64,000 nucleotides of DNA from Rappaport israeli (GTDB taxonomy: Bacteria; Pseudomonadota; Gammaproteobacteria; Cardiobacteriales; Cardiobacteriaceae): NCBI RefSeq assembly GCF_001888055.1, contig NZ_LXHZ01000022.1, positions 62,001 to 126,000 of the forward strand, in the 5' to 3' direction. The translations under genes were made by a program, and so were the position numbers. Below, one piece after another: positions 46,392 to 55,181 of this stretch; position 1 is the stretch's first letter, and each line of letters begins with the position of its first letter. The notes under the pieces are model-generated. The model made no database searches. It saw nothing but the letters and a program-made list of their open reading frames with translations, and was not told the origin of the DNA.

Positions 46392-47411
46392 ATGCACAAG
46401 CTAACCCGCCAAAAATACAACCAATTTTTAAACAGGATTGCCGAGTTAAACGGTGTCGATGACGCTACCACAAAATTCAGCGTCGCGCCACAGCCAGAGC
46501 AAATACTGGTTGAAAAAATCCAGGATTCCCATCCTTTCTTAAGGTCGGTCAATAGCTACGTTGTTGACAACCAAGAAGGCGAAAAAATCCACATCGGCGT
46601 CAACTCGACGTTGGCTGGGCGCACAGATACCAGCGACGGCGAAACCGAACGTAAGCCACGTAACATCGCCTCGCTCAGTAACGACAAATACCGCGCCAAT
46701 CAAACCAACTTTGACACATTTGTGCGTTACGCCACGCTCGACGCCTGGCGCCATAAAAAAGATTTTCAACGCTTGTTGCGCTTGGTCACGAGCAAGCAAA
46801 TCGGACGCGATCGCATGATGATAGGCTTTAACGGCACCAGCGTTGCTGCCAATACCGACCGTAGCGCCAACCCGCTGTTGCAAGACGTCAATAAAGGTTG
46901 GTTACAGCACCTGCGCGAGAGCAAATCAAGCGCGGTAATGAACGGTGCAAAAATTGGCAGTATCAACGGTAAAGATTATACCCACGTCGACGCCGCCGTC
47001 TTTGACGCCGTCAATACCTTAATCGAGCCTTGGCACCGAGACAGCGAATTGGTCGTGATTTGTGGGCGCAAAATCTTGTCGAGCAAATATTTCCACTTGA
47101 TTGACAGCAACGACGTACCGAGCGAGAGAAAGGCGCTTGAGTCGCTGATGGTCAATAAATCACTTGGCGGACACAAGACATACGCGATTCCATTTTTCCC
47201 AGAGGACGCCATTTTTATCACGCCATTGAGCAATTTGAGCATCTACACCCAGAGTGGCACCACGCGCCTCGCGTATTATGACAACCCCAAACTCGACCGC
47301 ATCGAGGAGTACCGCAGCGTCAACGAGGCGTACGTCATCGAGGACTACGACGCGTGCTGCTTACTTGAGGGCATTAAGACACCCAACGATGATGGCAGCG
47401 CCTGGGTATAA
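46392..47411 (+). CDS. N: P2 gpN-like major capsid protein
   Basis: A 339-residue protein, near the 357 of P2 gpN. Recognisable blocks include KYNQFLNRIAELNGV at the start, RDRMMIGFNGTSVAANTDR, the NPLLQDVNKGWLQ segment and SEAYVIEDY-like EAYVIEDYDACCLLEGI at the end. It forms the icosahedral shell after cleavage by gpO. Follows O and precedes M, as in P2. Frame intact. Confidence 0.95.
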   Translation: MHKLTRQKYNQFLNRIAELNGVDDATTKFSVAPQPEQILVEKIQDSHPFLRSVNSYVVDNQEGEKIHIGVNSTLAGRTDTSDGETERKPRNIASLSNDKYRANQTNFDTFVRYATLDAWRHKKDFQRLLRLVTSKQIGRDRMMIGFNGTSVAANTDRSANPLLQDVNKGWLQHLRESKSSAVMNGAKIGSINGKDYTHVDAAVFDAVNTLIEPWHRDSELVVICGRKILSSKYFHLIDSNDVPSERKALESLMVNKSLGGHKTYAIPFFPEDAIFITPLSNLSIYTQSGTTRLAYYDNPKLDRIEEYRSVNEAYVIEDYDACCLLEGIKTPNDDGSAWV

Positions 47412-47426
47412 GTGGAGGATCACACC

Positions 47427-48071
47427 ATGACACCCGCACAAAGACACAAGCAACGCGAGGAGGCTCGGGCAGCAAATGCCCGAGCGTCTGAAAGCGACAA
47501 CGAGCTCAGCGGCGGACACTACGAGCTCATGCTCAACCAGCTCGCACAACAAAAGCGCGCGCTGAAAGCGATTAAATCGATGAGCAAACGCATCGAGGCC
47601 AAAGCCGAATTGTTGCCGGAATGGTCCGGATACATCGAGGGCACGCTCAGCGAGGACGCTGGTGTGCAAGACCAAATCATCGGCCAATTATTGGTTTGGT
47701 CCATCGACGTCGGCGATTTTGCGCAAGCATTGAGTATTGGCGCGTACATGCTCAAGCACGATCTCGCCCTACCCGAGCAATTTGAGCGCGAGACCGAGGA
47801 AGTGCTCGCCGAGGAAATGGCCGAGGCGTGGATTAAATCTGACACACCTACGCTCACACTTGAGCAATTGCAGACGGTCGAGGCGTTAACCAGCAAATAC
47901 GACATGCACGACGAGATCCGCGCCAAACTTTACCGCGCGCTCGGCGAGGCAGAGCACAACGCAGGCAACGACGCGACCGCGCTTGAGTGGTTGCGCCAAG
48001 CGCTCGCACTTAACGAGCGAGTCGGTTGCAAACCGCTATTTAGCAAGTTGGAAAAACAGCTCAGCGAATAA
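47427..48071 (+). CDS. M: P2 gpM-like terminase small subunit
   Basis: Starting at 47427, where GGAGG lies upstream, the protein is 214 residues. It opens MTPAQRHKQREEARAANARA like P2 gpM and is mostly charged helices. The small subunit binds cos DNA and brings in the large subunit P. The neighbours N and L are the expected ones. A 106-bp gap follows, with a GC-rich hairpin (CCCGCGCGGGGGCGCGG) just after the stop. Confidence 0.9.
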   Translation: MTPAQRHKQREEARAANARASESDNELSGGHYELMLNQLAQQKRALKAIKSMSKRIEAKAELLPEWSGYIEGTLSEDAGVQDQIIGQLLVWSIDVGDFAQALSIGAYMLKHDLALPEQFERETEEVLAEEMAEAWIKSDTPTLTLEQLQTVEALTSKYDMHDEIRAKLYRALGEAEHNAGNDATALEWLRQALALNERVGCKPLFSKLEKQLSE

Positions 48072-48177
48072 CTCTCTCTACAGCCCGCGCGGGGGCGCGG
48101 TGGTGAACACGTTTTTGTGAAAGTTTCTGTTCCCACCGCAACCGCGCACCTTAATTCTTTATTTAATAGGTGAAAAA

Positions 48178-48621
48178 ATGAGCGCATGGGTCCCCAAAAA
48201 TAAGCCGAATGAACATCCAGTGCCCGACATTGTCGTCAATCCTGACGCCTTTTTCCCGGATTTTAGTTTATCCGAGTTTCGTCGCGAGATGCGCAACGAC
48301 GACACAATCACCAACGAGCGCCTGACGGAACATTTTGAGGTCGCGATCATCATGATTAACGCGCTGATCGCTGATTGGCGCGCGCAGCAATTGGGCATCC
48401 ATCGTTTACCCGTCGGCACTCAGACAACGCTCTACAAAACCGCCGTATATCGCCGAGTCAAAACATACATCCTCGAGCAATACTGCGACATCGACACCAC
48501 TGGCGACGGCAACGAGCGCGCTGAGGCATACGAGCGCCGCATCGCGCACGAGCAACAACGCGAGCGCGAGGCAGTCCGACTGCTCACCGAGCGCAAACGC
48601 ACAACCGCGGTATTAATATGA
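48178..48621 (+). CDS. L: P2 gpL-like head completion protein
   Basis: A 147-residue protein with DAFFPDFSLSEFRREMR at the start and LYKTAVYRRVKTYILEQYCDID in the middle, both typical of gpL. It closes the filled head at the connector for tail attachment. The stop overlaps the start of X by four bases (ATGA). Confidence 0.9.
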   Translation: MSAWVPKNKPNEHPVPDIVVNPDAFFPDFSLSEFRREMRNDDTITNERLTEHFEVAIIMINALIADWRAQQLGIHRLPVGTQTTLYKTAVYRRVKTYILEQYCDIDTTGDGNERAEAYERRIAHEQQREREAVRLLTERKRTTAVLI

Positions 48622-48818
48622 TTGTCATCACCCAACAACACGACACCCTCGACGCTTTGTGCTACCGGACCACTGGGCGTACCGATATTATTGGGACGGT
48701 CATTGAGGATAACCCTCACGCCATCCACCCACCAATATTACCTGCCGGGTTGCGCATCAGCGTGCCTGACCTACCCAAAGCACCACCACGCAAACCATCA
48801 ATAAAATTATGGGACTAA
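48618..48818 (+). CDS. X: P2 gpX-like tail protein
   Basis: A 66-residue LysM-like tail protein (TQQHDTLDALCYRTTGRTD, HPPILPAGLRISVPDLP). gpX is a small baseplate-associated protein needed for tail assembly. It starts inside the end of L and its last codons overlap the upstream Met candidate of the holin gene. Confidence 0.9.
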   Translation: MIVITQQHDTLDALCYRTTGRTDIIGTVIEDNPHAIHPPILPAGLRISVPDLPKAPPRKPSIKLWD

Positions 48819-48820
48819 TT

Positions 48821-49210
48821 ATGCCAGATCCAATCACTAATAGTGCATTTGCCGGCGCGACGCAAACCGCGCTTGGCAGCATCATTTACAAAATACTCGT
48901 CTATATCATCGGCCCTATCCTTGCCGCCGTGGTGGTGATGTTTATGGCACAACCGCGCAGCCCAAGAGAATGGTTTAGCGCGATGATTAGCACCGTCATG
49001 GCGTCCATCGGTTTGGGCAGTTACGTGCTGACGCATTATCTCGTACTCAACCCCGCTGCCGATGAGCTCTCTGCGATGCAGGCTGGCGCCGTTTATTTTA
49101 TGTGTGGATTGCCGGGGTGGTTTTTTGTGCGCGCGCTGTTTTATACCTTTGAACAACATCGCAATACCAATATTTTAGAGCTTTGGCAAAAATTAAGGGG
49201 GCTTAAATGA
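48821..49210 (+). CDS. Phage holin-like membrane protein
   Basis: A 129-residue protein with three hydrophobic segments (IIYKILVYIIGPILAAVVVMF, ISTVMASIGLGSYVLTHYL and AVYFMCGLPGWFFVRALF). It sits directly before the lysozyme gene and overlaps it by four bases (ATGA), the position of gpY holins. Holins make the inner-membrane lesion that lets lysozyme out. I chose the Met at 48821, with GGGA upstream; a Met at 48809 overlaps X. Confidence 0.75.
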   Translation: MPDPITNSAFAGATQTALGSIIYKILVYIIGPILAAVVVMFMAQPRSPREWFSAMISTVMASIGLGSYVLTHYLVLNPAADELSAMQAGAVYFMCGLPGWFFVRALFYTFEQHRNTNILELWQKLRGLK

Positions 49211-49686
49211 CGCGACAAATGACATCACAAGGCATGCGCGCCTTAATCGTGCGCGAGGGATCGCGCAATAAAATGTATCACGACGCCGCCGGGCTACCGA
49301 CCATCGGCGTCGGCCACCTACTCACGCGCAGTGAGCTAACCAGTGGCAAAATCATCATCACCGGCAAGCCAGTGCATTGGCGCGCGGGGCTCAGCGACAA
49401 ACATATCACCGCGCTACTTGATCAAGACAACGACATCGCCGAGCAAGCGGTTAACGATCTCGTGCGTGTACCGCTCACGGACAATCAATTTGATGCGCTG
49501 GTGTCGTTTGTGTTTAACGTCGGCGTCGGTGCATTTAAGCGCTCGACGTTGTTGCGCGAACTCAACAAAGGCGACTATCAAAGCGTACCACATCAGCTTA
49601 GACGTTGGGTATACGCCGCGGGCAAACCCGTCCTCAAAGCTAGGCGCGAGAGCGAGGCGATGCAATGGTTGAGCGACTATGTTTAA
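49207..49686 (+). CDS. Phage lysozyme (endolysin, GH24)
   Basis: A 159-residue T4-type lysozyme. The catalytic Glu is in LIVREGSRNKMYHDAAG, and the Asp and Thr follow in the same block before LPTIGVGHLL. The helical lobe has LTDNQFDALVSFVFNVGVGAF. There is no signal peptide or anchor, so it depends on the holin. It cleaves peptidoglycan at the end of the lytic cycle. Overlaps the next gene, Rz, by eight bases. Confidence 0.93.
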   Translation: MTRQMTSQGMRALIVREGSRNKMYHDAAGLPTIGVGHLLTRSELTSGKIIITGKPVHWRAGLSDKHITALLDQDNDIAEQAVNDLVRVPLTDNQFDALVSFVFNVGVGAFKRSTLLRELNKGDYQSVPHQLRRWVYAAGKPVLKARRESEAMQWLSDYV

Positions 49687-50068
49687 AAAATTACACATTT
49701 ATATCGCGGTTTTTGTCTTGCTCGCCTACAACATCGTTTCAATTGGGCTTGCCTACCGCGCAGGACAACGTAGCGTGCAACATCAGCAACTTAACGCTGC
49801 ACTTGTTGCAATCACAACAGCGATTGACCAGCAAAAAGCACAGCACAAAATCTATGCGCAACTTTCAGACGAGTTTGCCGCGATCAGCACGCGCCAACAC
49901 AACGCCGCACGCCACATGGAGGACAACATCAATGCGTACCTACAAACCCTTGAGCATCGCGATGATTGCATTGAGCCTGACGCTGTGCGCCTGCTCAACC
50001 AAGCCATCGACACCGCCAACGCTGCCGCCACCACCAGTGGAAGCGAGCGCGCTTACCCCCTGCGCTGA
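49679..50068 (+). CDS. Rz-like inner-membrane spanin (LysB)
   Basis: A 129-residue protein with one N-terminal membrane helix (IYIAVFVLLAYNIVSIGLAYRAG) and a long periplasmic coiled coil (QQLNAALVAITTAIDQQKAQ onward). It is the i-spanin partner of the nested outer-membrane lipoprotein below. Together they fuse the two membranes in the last step of lysis. Position after the lysozyme gene supports the call. Confidence 0.85.
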   Translation: MFKKLHIYIAVFVLLAYNIVSIGLAYRAGQRSVQHQQLNAALVAITTAIDQQKAQHKIYAQLSDEFAAISTRQHNAARHMEDNINAYLQTLEHRDDCIEPDAVRLLNQAIDTANAAATTSGSERAYPLR

Positions 50069-50192
50069 CCTACCCGCGCTAAGTGACGGCAGTAATCACG
50101 CGCTGATCCGCTGGATAGCGCAGGCAAACGAATACTACGCAAATTGTCGTATTAAACATCTATACACAAGCAATTGGATAAAAATCAACACC
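49932..50192 (+). CDS. Rz1-like outer-membrane spanin lipoprotein, nested in Rz and open into traR
   Basis: It starts inside Rz in the +1 frame. A lipoprotein signal is clear: MRTYKPLSIAMIALSLTL followed by the lipobox CAC, then a Pro-rich stretch (KPSTPPTLPPPPVEASALTP). The C-terminal CADLPALSDGSNHALIRW and YYANCRIKH match o-spanins of P2-like phages. As written there is no stop before the TraR-like start at 50193, so the frame runs on to 50402. An indel in the A-rich stretch near 50170-50185 would end it normally; a true fusion seems less likely for a secreted lipoprotein. Confidence 0.8.
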
Positions 50193-50402
50193 ATGGACAT
50201 CATTGACAGAGCCAGCGAAACCGAAGAAATGACGCGCAATATCGCAATTAACAAAGCGCGACAAAGACAATCGTTACAAGGCACGACTGAATGCATCGAC
50301 TGCGACGAGCCCATCCCCGCTGCCCGTCGCGCTGCCAACCCAAGTGCGCAACGTTGCATTGATTGCCAAACGGATTTTGAGCGTAAGCGCCGTGTTAAAT
50401 AA
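50193..50402 (+). CDS. TraR/DksA-type C4 zinc-finger protein
   Basis: A 69-residue protein with a helical N-terminus (MDIIDRASETEEMTRNIA) and the four-cysteine finger ECIDCDEPIP...RCIDCQTDFE. It matches the P2 orf82/TraR group, which binds the RNA polymerase secondary channel and alters promoter use without ppGpp. No clear ribosome site precedes the Met. Its last eight bases overlap the 3' end of the antitoxin gene on the other strand. Confidence 0.85.
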   Translation: MDIIDRASETEEMTRNIAINKARQRQSLQGTTECIDCDEPIPAARRAANPSAQRCIDCQTDFERKRRVK

Positions 50403-50700
50403 CCAACTCAATATCGGCATCAAGCGCTGTCGCAATGGCTTTGATGACTTTGATCGAGCCATCTTTTTTGCCGCGCTCAATATCGGATATATAGCTTTGC
50501 GACACGCCAATGCGCGCCGCGAGCTCAGTCATCGTCATGCCGCGGTATTCACGCCAAACGCCGATTTTGTTGTCGCTGTCAAACAGCTTGTCGACAAACT
50601 CAGATGGAAAACGCTCACTGTCGCTGCCCGCGCACATTTCATCGTATGCGGTTTTTTCGATGATGACATAGTCCTTGTTGTTAAGTGTGATGGTTTGCAT
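50395..50700 (-). CDS. XRE-family antitoxin
   Basis: A 101-residue protein with a C-terminal helix-turn-helix (MTMTELAARIGVSQSYISDIERGKK) and an N-terminal part (MQTITLNNKDYVIIEKTAYDEM) typical of antitoxins paired with RelE-like toxins. It should neutralise the toxin and repress the pair. The gene lies 12 bp after the toxin gene, in toxin-first order, and opposite to the phage late operon. Confidence 0.88.
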   Translation of the reverse strand: MQTITLNNKDYVIIEKTAYDEMCAGSDSERFPSEFVDKLFDSDNKIGVWREYRGMTMTELAARIGVSQSYISDIERGKKDGSIKVIKAIATALDADIELVI

Positions 50701-50712
50701 CCTGTAATCTCC

Positions 50713-50967
50713 TTATTTTTTATAAACTTGACCGCGAGGCAGCACCCGCCAAATATCAATCACCGTGTCGTATTCATCGAAGCGCACACGGTAATCGCCC
50801 ACCCGCAGGCGATAGCCAGGCTCGCCAGTCATCTTGATGACATTGTTGGCGAGCGACGCGGGGTCAGTTGCGTACTGATTGATTTTTGCACGCACGTTTT
50901 TTTGCGCATTGGCTGGCATTTTCGCCAAATCTTTCATCGCCTTTTTGGTGTAAGTGATCTTTTTCAT
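50713..50967 (-). CDS. RelE/ParE-family toxin
   Basis: Starting at MKKITYTKKAMKDLAKMP (50967) the toxin is 84 residues. The block YRLRVGDYRVRFDEYDTVIDIWRVLPRGQVYKK is the usual RelE fold core with Arg-rich active side. Such toxins cut mRNA at the ribosome or block gyrase. The promoter probably lies in 50968-51023, which is shared with the start of R. Confidence 0.88.
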   Translation of the reverse strand: MKKITYTKKAMKDLAKMPANAQKNVRAKINQYATDPASLANNVIKMTGEPGYRLRVGDYRVRFDEYDTVIDIWRVLPRGQVYKK

Positions 50968-51023
50968 GCGGTTAATTATAGCAAATAGATATAAATAGGT
51001 CAATTAAAATAGCGGATAGATAT

Positions 51024-51476
51024 ATGCACACATTAAAGCAACTCAGAGACACCCTGCTCGACGCCGGCATTGGCATCGAGCCAGAAAACATCAGCGCCTT
51101 TGCTGATAAGGGCACAGTGCGCCATTATCCCGCGCGCGCTGGTGATCCCGACTGCAACAGCAATTTTAGGCTTGAGTACAACGCGACCTTGGTCATCATC
51201 AACTACGCACGCGCCCCCGAAATCCTCATGCATATCGTCGGCGAGTGGTATCACCGCGTACAGCCTGGTCACAAAGCAGACGGCATCAGTTATGAGGCGG
51301 AGATACTCGATCACGACAGCGTCGACATCCGCATCACCATTGACGGACTAATCGATACTTACAAACCCAACGAGTTAGTCGACGGCACGTTGATCATCAA
51401 CTGTGCCAATCAAGCCGCCGACCCAATTATCCGCCAAGCCGGGATAGTTAGCGTGACAGGTGCCAAAGATGCTTGA
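51024..51476 (+). CDS. R: P2 gpR-like tail completion protein
   Basis: A 150-residue protein beginning MHTLKQLRDTLLDAGI, like P2 gpR, with RLEYNATLVIINYA and GISYEAEILDHDSVDIRI in the body. It finishes the tail end that joins the head. The end overlaps the S start. The toxin-antitoxin pair lies between it and the lysis genes. Confidence 0.9.
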   Translation: MHTLKQLRDTLLDAGIGIEPENISAFADKGTVRHYPARAGDPDCNSNFRLEYNATLVIINYARAPEILMHIVGEWYHRVQPGHKADGISYEAEILDHDSVDIRITIDGLIDTYKPNELVDGTLIINCANQAADPIIRQAGIVSVTGAKDA

Positions 51477-51909
51477 GCATAATCTAGACGAGCTCGACAC
51501 ATGGTGCGCACTACAGATGGCACGCTTATCGCCCGTTGCGCTCAGGCGCCTACAACGCGATATTGGCTACCACCTGCGCGAGCAAAACCGCAAGCGCATC
51601 AAAGCGCAAACAGGGGCAGACGGTCAACGCTGGGCACCGCGCAAGCCCGACACCGGCGACGGCAAGGGTAAAATGTATAAAAAACTAAAACAGAACAAAC
51701 ATTTAAAAATCAGACATACAACCAATGGGCTACGGGTTGGCTGGTTTAATCGCGTCGGACGCATTGCGCGCACGCATCATTACGGATTGCGCGAAGAGCT
51801 TAAACACGGTGTCGCCGAGTATCCCGCGCGACCACTACTAGGCATCACGGCGGCAGACAAGGCCGGCGTGCAAGAGATCATCCTGCGACACCTCTCGGAG
51901 GCGCCATGA
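51469..51909 (+). CDS. S: P2 gpS-like tail completion protein
   Basis: A 146-residue protein with the block RRLQRDIGYHLREQNRKRIK, QTGADGQRWAPRKP and the C-terminal YPARPLLGIT, all typical of gpS. It works with R to complete the tail. I chose the ATG at 51469, overlapping R; a GTG at 51460 is possible. The end overlaps V by four bases. Confidence 0.9.
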   Translation: MLEHNLDELDTWCALQMARLSPVALRRLQRDIGYHLREQNRKRIKAQTGADGQRWAPRKPDTGDGKGKMYKKLKQNKHLKIRHTTNGLRVGWFNRVGRIARTHHYGLREELKHGVAEYPARPLLGITAADKAGVQEIILRHLSEAP

Positions 51910-52418
51910 ATTTTGACCAGACGGACAGCAAACGCCGCTTGCACAATACAATATTAATTGCCACAGTTGATAAAATTGACTGGGAGCACCGTAAATTCCG
52001 CGCGCGACGCGGTGATATTTTGACGGGCTGGCTACCGATGCCGGCAAAAATCACCAACAATTACAAATACTGGTATCCATTGCGTAAAAAAGCACAAATT
52101 CTGCTTGCGTGTATGAGCGGTGATCTCAATACCGCCTCGGTAGTGGGCATGCTTTGGTCAGATGACGTCAAAGCCCCCGACATCCCAATCGATGAGCGCC
52201 AGACAACTGAGCTAATCGAGTTTGAGGACGGCACGGAAATCCGCTACGACGCAAAGCGCAAAACAATCACGATTGACACGCCCTGCGATCTGACGATTAA
52301 AGCAAAAACAATCAGCCTGCAATCCGATGCACTGACGCACAACGGCATCAACATCGGTGCAACCCATACACATAATGGCGTTGTGTCTGGCGGATCAAAT
52401 ACGGGGGTGCCACAATGA
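51906..52418 (+). CDS. V: P2 gpV-like baseplate spike protein
   Basis: A 170-residue protein. The OB-fold start includes VDKIDWEHRKFRARRGDILTGWLP; a beta-helix part follows (DLTIKAKTISLQSDALTHNG); the tip has HTHNG, whose two histidines bind iron in the P2 spike. The trimer pierces the outer membrane. The end overlaps W by four bases. Confidence 0.93.
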   Translation: MNFDQTDSKRRLHNTILIATVDKIDWEHRKFRARRGDILTGWLPMPAKITNNYKYWYPLRKKAQILLACMSGDLNTASVVGMLWSDDVKAPDIPIDERQTTELIEFEDGTEIRYDAKRKTITIDTPCDLTIKAKTISLQSDALTHNGINIGATHTHNGVVSGGSNTGVPQ

Positions 52419-52828
52419 GCCAACAACCCAACCACGTTCCCCAAAAAAATCACTATCGTGATTTTAATGGGGAGCCCCGTGGAGCATTAGCTAAGCTCGG
52501 CATGAGCCGTCACGATGGACGCAAGCTCTCGCCTCAGATTGCGCATATTCACCAATCGCTAACCGATATTTTTACCACGCCAATCGGCACGCGCATCCAG
52601 CGCCGCGACTACGGTAGCCACTTATTTGCCTTGATAGATAGCCCGATGAACCCCGCCGGGCGGTTGCGTTTGGCTGCCGCCGTGGTTGACGCGACATATC
52701 GTTGGGAGCCTCGGGTTGTCATCACCTGGGCGATGATTGACGCGAGTATCGACGGCAAAGTCACGCTCAATTATCAAGCACGTACGCTTGATGGCGAGGA
52801 TATACGCAATGCCATACGCATTAGATGA
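52415..52828 (+). CDS. W: P2 gpW-like baseplate protein (gp25-like)
   Basis: A 137-residue protein of the gp25/gpW baseplate wedge family: SPQIAHIHQSLTDIFTTPIGTRIQRRDYGSHLFALID is the diagnostic block. It forms part of the baseplate wedge with J. A 130-bp gap to J contains one 37-codon frame (52841-52954) with no known match. Confidence 0.92.
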   Translation: MSQQPNHVPQKNHYRDFNGEPRGALAKLGMSRHDGRKLSPQIAHIHQSLTDIFTTPIGTRIQRRDYGSHLFALIDSPMNPAGRLRLAAAVVDATYRWEPRVVITWAMIDASIDGKVTLNYQARTLDGEDIRNAIRIR

Positions 52829-52958
52829 GGCCGACACAAAATGAGGTTACACCCACTATCTCTGGCAATTTTTACCGCGATATATGCACGCGTCCGCACA
52901 GCGCCTGGGCGGATATCATCTACTAGCACAGCAACAGACAAATGCAGACAATAATGTT

Positions 52959-53798
52959 ATGACAAATCCAGCCAAGCCCAACGTCTATCAAGCGCTAGAC
53001 TACGAGACAATTTTGACCCGTCGCAAAACGGCTTTTATCTCATTGTGGCCGAGCGATGAGCGACAAGCGTGGGCCGATACGCTCGCGCTCGAATCAGAGC
53101 CTGTCACAAAATTACTAGAGGAGTCGGCGTATCTTGAGATGTTATTACGCGCGCGCATTAACGACGCCGCGCTTGCTAACTTGCTCGCATTTGCACGCGA
53201 CAAAGACCTCGAGCGCCTCGGCGAATTTTACGGCGTTGAGCGCTTTGAGGGCGAGAGCGACACGGCATTGCGTGAGCGCATCATTGAGCGTATCCGCGCA
53301 TCATCAACCGCCGGTCCTGCCGCGCACTACCGCTATCACGGCCTATCAGCCTCACCCGACGTCGCGGACGTCCATATCGACAGCCCGCGCGCGGGGCTAG
53401 TGCGTGTATCTGTGATTGCCAAAGATGGACAAGCAGACGCAACGCTGGTTGACACCGTGCGCGCGCATCTCATGCGCGACGATATCCGCGTGCTGACAGA
53501 CACTCTCGACGTGCGCGCAGCAAGTGTGCAACGCGTTGACGTCTCTGCCACTATTTATTTGCTACCAGACGCAGCGGTAATCGACGTGGCACAAATTGAG
53601 ACGAGGTTGCGCGAGGCGGTCGGCACCCAACTCGGCCTTGGTCGAGATCTGACCCGCTCATGGCTGATTAGTACCTTGCATACGCAAGGCGTGCAAAACG
53701 TGGTGCTACACGCACCAAGCAACGATATTGTCATCGACAATGATCAAGCAGCCGCCATCGGCGACGTCAATATAACCTTTGCCGAGCGAGGGTATTGA
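52959..53798 (+). CDS. J: P2 gpJ-like baseplate protein
   Basis: A 279-residue baseplate J-family protein. I start at MTNPAKPNVY, because LDYETILTRRKTAFISLWP then falls about as far from the start as in P2; an in-frame Met at 52884 adds 25 unlikely residues. Core text: LALESEPVTKLLEESAYLEMLLRARIN and GRDLTRSWLISTLHTQGVQNVVL. It joins the wedge to the fibre region. Overlaps I by one base. Confidence 0.9.
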   Translation: MTNPAKPNVYQALDYETILTRRKTAFISLWPSDERQAWADTLALESEPVTKLLEESAYLEMLLRARINDAALANLLAFARDKDLERLGEFYGVERFEGESDTALRERIIERIRASSTAGPAAHYRYHGLSASPDVADVHIDSPRAGLVRVSVIAKDGQADATLVDTVRAHLMRDDIRVLTDTLDVRAASVQRVDVSATIYLLPDAAVIDVAQIETRLREAVGTQLGLGRDLTRSWLISTLHTQGVQNVVLHAPSNDIVIDNDQAAAIGDVNITFAERGY

Positions 53799-54688
53799 TG
53801 AGTTTACTACCACCCAACAGCACCGAGCTTGAGCGCAAACTATCATTTACTCTACAAGGCGCGACGGTCGCGCAAGATGCCGACATCATCCGCGGACGTA
53901 AATTTGATCCGCCAGACAGCTGGCTGGATTTGCTGATTTGGGAGTATGGCCTCGGCGAGCTCAGTCCTTATATACAAGATAAGCGTCAGTTGATTGATGA
54001 CGGTTTGCGTTGGAGTCGCATACGTGGCACGCCCGAGTCGCTACACATGGCGCTCAGCTGGGGTGGCTTGCGAGCGCGAATTGTTGAAAGTACGCCGTCG
54101 GCTGAGCGTAACGACGTCCTCGCCCAGCAAAATTATGTGCCATACAAGCATTTTGCCGAGTATGACCTCATTACCGACACACTGCCTAGCGTTGTAGACA
54201 TTTGCAATTATGCTCACTTGGCTATCCTAGCCCAACCTGTGCGCTCGAGATTGTGGCGACTGGTCCACGGTTACGACAGAGGCGTTTTAAAGCTCAGCGA
54301 TAGTGCGCTCGACGATGCATTTTTAGACGATGACTCAGGCGTGTACCCTACCCGGGCACAACTACCATGTTTGCCTACAGATGAGCAACAGGGGCAAATA
54401 CCCAAACTGTCATTTAGGCAATTTTTTTCGGCGCGCGTTGAGCGAGCGCAAACAGACGTGATCATGGGGATGAGCATTACTTATGCCTATCACATCACTG
54501 CTTGGCAATCACACATGCCCTATCTCGACGACCTACCCGGCCCAAACGAGGTATGGACAGCGATAACCGGCGCAAGCACGCCATCAGCAGCAGCAATTTA
54601 TTACGGGCAAGTTTGGGCAGACCAGCCGTGGACAAACGCGCAAGACTGGACAAACACACGCATAATGATAACCAAAGGACAACATTAA
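53798..54688 (+). CDS. I: P2 gpI-like tail formation protein, long form
   Basis: A 296-residue tail protein I family member. LPPNSTELERKLSFTL, DSWLDLLIWEYGLGEL and DKRQLIDDGLRWSRIRGTPE are typical of gpI. P2 gpI is about 176 residues; the extra C-terminal 120 residues have no clear family and may connect to the non-P2 tail module downstream. Confidence 0.85.
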   Translation: MSLLPPNSTELERKLSFTLQGATVAQDADIIRGRKFDPPDSWLDLLIWEYGLGELSPYIQDKRQLIDDGLRWSRIRGTPESLHMALSWGGLRARIVESTPSAERNDVLAQQNYVPYKHFAEYDLITDTLPSVVDICNYAHLAILAQPVRSRLWRLVHGYDRGVLKLSDSALDDAFLDDDSGVYPTRAQLPCLPTDEQQGQIPKLSFRQFFSARVERAQTDVIMGMSITYAYHITAWQSHMPYLDDLPGPNEVWTAITGASTPSAAAIYYGQVWADQPWTNAQDWTNTRIMITKGQH

Positions 54689-54689
54689 T

Positions 54690-55172
54690 ATGGCTATACT
54701 CACAACAAGCGGACGCGCGGCACTAGCAACCGCCGTTAAAAATAGTACATTGCATCTAGCATGGGGCCGCGGTGATGCAAGCTGGGATACATCACAACCG
54801 CGCGAGCCACGCGCCGCGACTGCGCTCACCGACGAAATCGGTAGACGCAAAATCACGCTCGCGCAATACTGCCGTCCTTTAGCCGATGGCAATATCGTCA
54901 CACTTGGCGCACGGTTTGTACGCTCAGAGACACCAACACCAAACTTGCACGTTCGTGCTGAGTTTGATTTTAACGACGGTCTCGGCGAAACCATCAGAGA
55001 GCTCGGTGTATTTATCGACACACAAACTCGCGACGACTTACCCGCAGGGCAAACCTATTTAACGCCCAGTGACTTAACATCCCCAGGCATTTTGCTCACA
55101 CTCGACTACATCACCGCTAATCAACGTGGCGTCGGCGCGCGCATTGCCTTTGATTTTGTCATTACATTTTAA
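54690..55172 (+). CDS. Phage tail-associated protein, unknown
   Basis: A 160-residue protein. Visible blocks are TALTDEIGRRKITLAQYCRP, LHVRAEFDFNDGLGETIRELGVFID and LPAGQTYLTPSDL. The pattern resembles proteins encoded next to DUF4815 genes in tails of other proteobacterial phages, as I remember them. It lies two bp after I and 9 bp before the DUF4815 gene. It may be a baseplate or fibre-adaptor part. Confidence 0.55.
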   Translation: MAILTTSGRAALATAVKNSTLHLAWGRGDASWDTSQPREPRAATALTDEIGRRKITLAQYCRPLADGNIVTLGARFVRSETPTPNLHVRAEFDFNDGLGETIRELGVFIDTQTRDDLPAGQTYLTPSDLTSPGILLTLDYITANQRGVGARIAFDFVITF

Positions 55173-55181
55173 GAGGATGAC

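Noticed and set aside
52841-52954. A 37-codon frame between W and J.
   Set aside because: No ribosome site, no recognisable motif, and no such gene in the usual P2 order.
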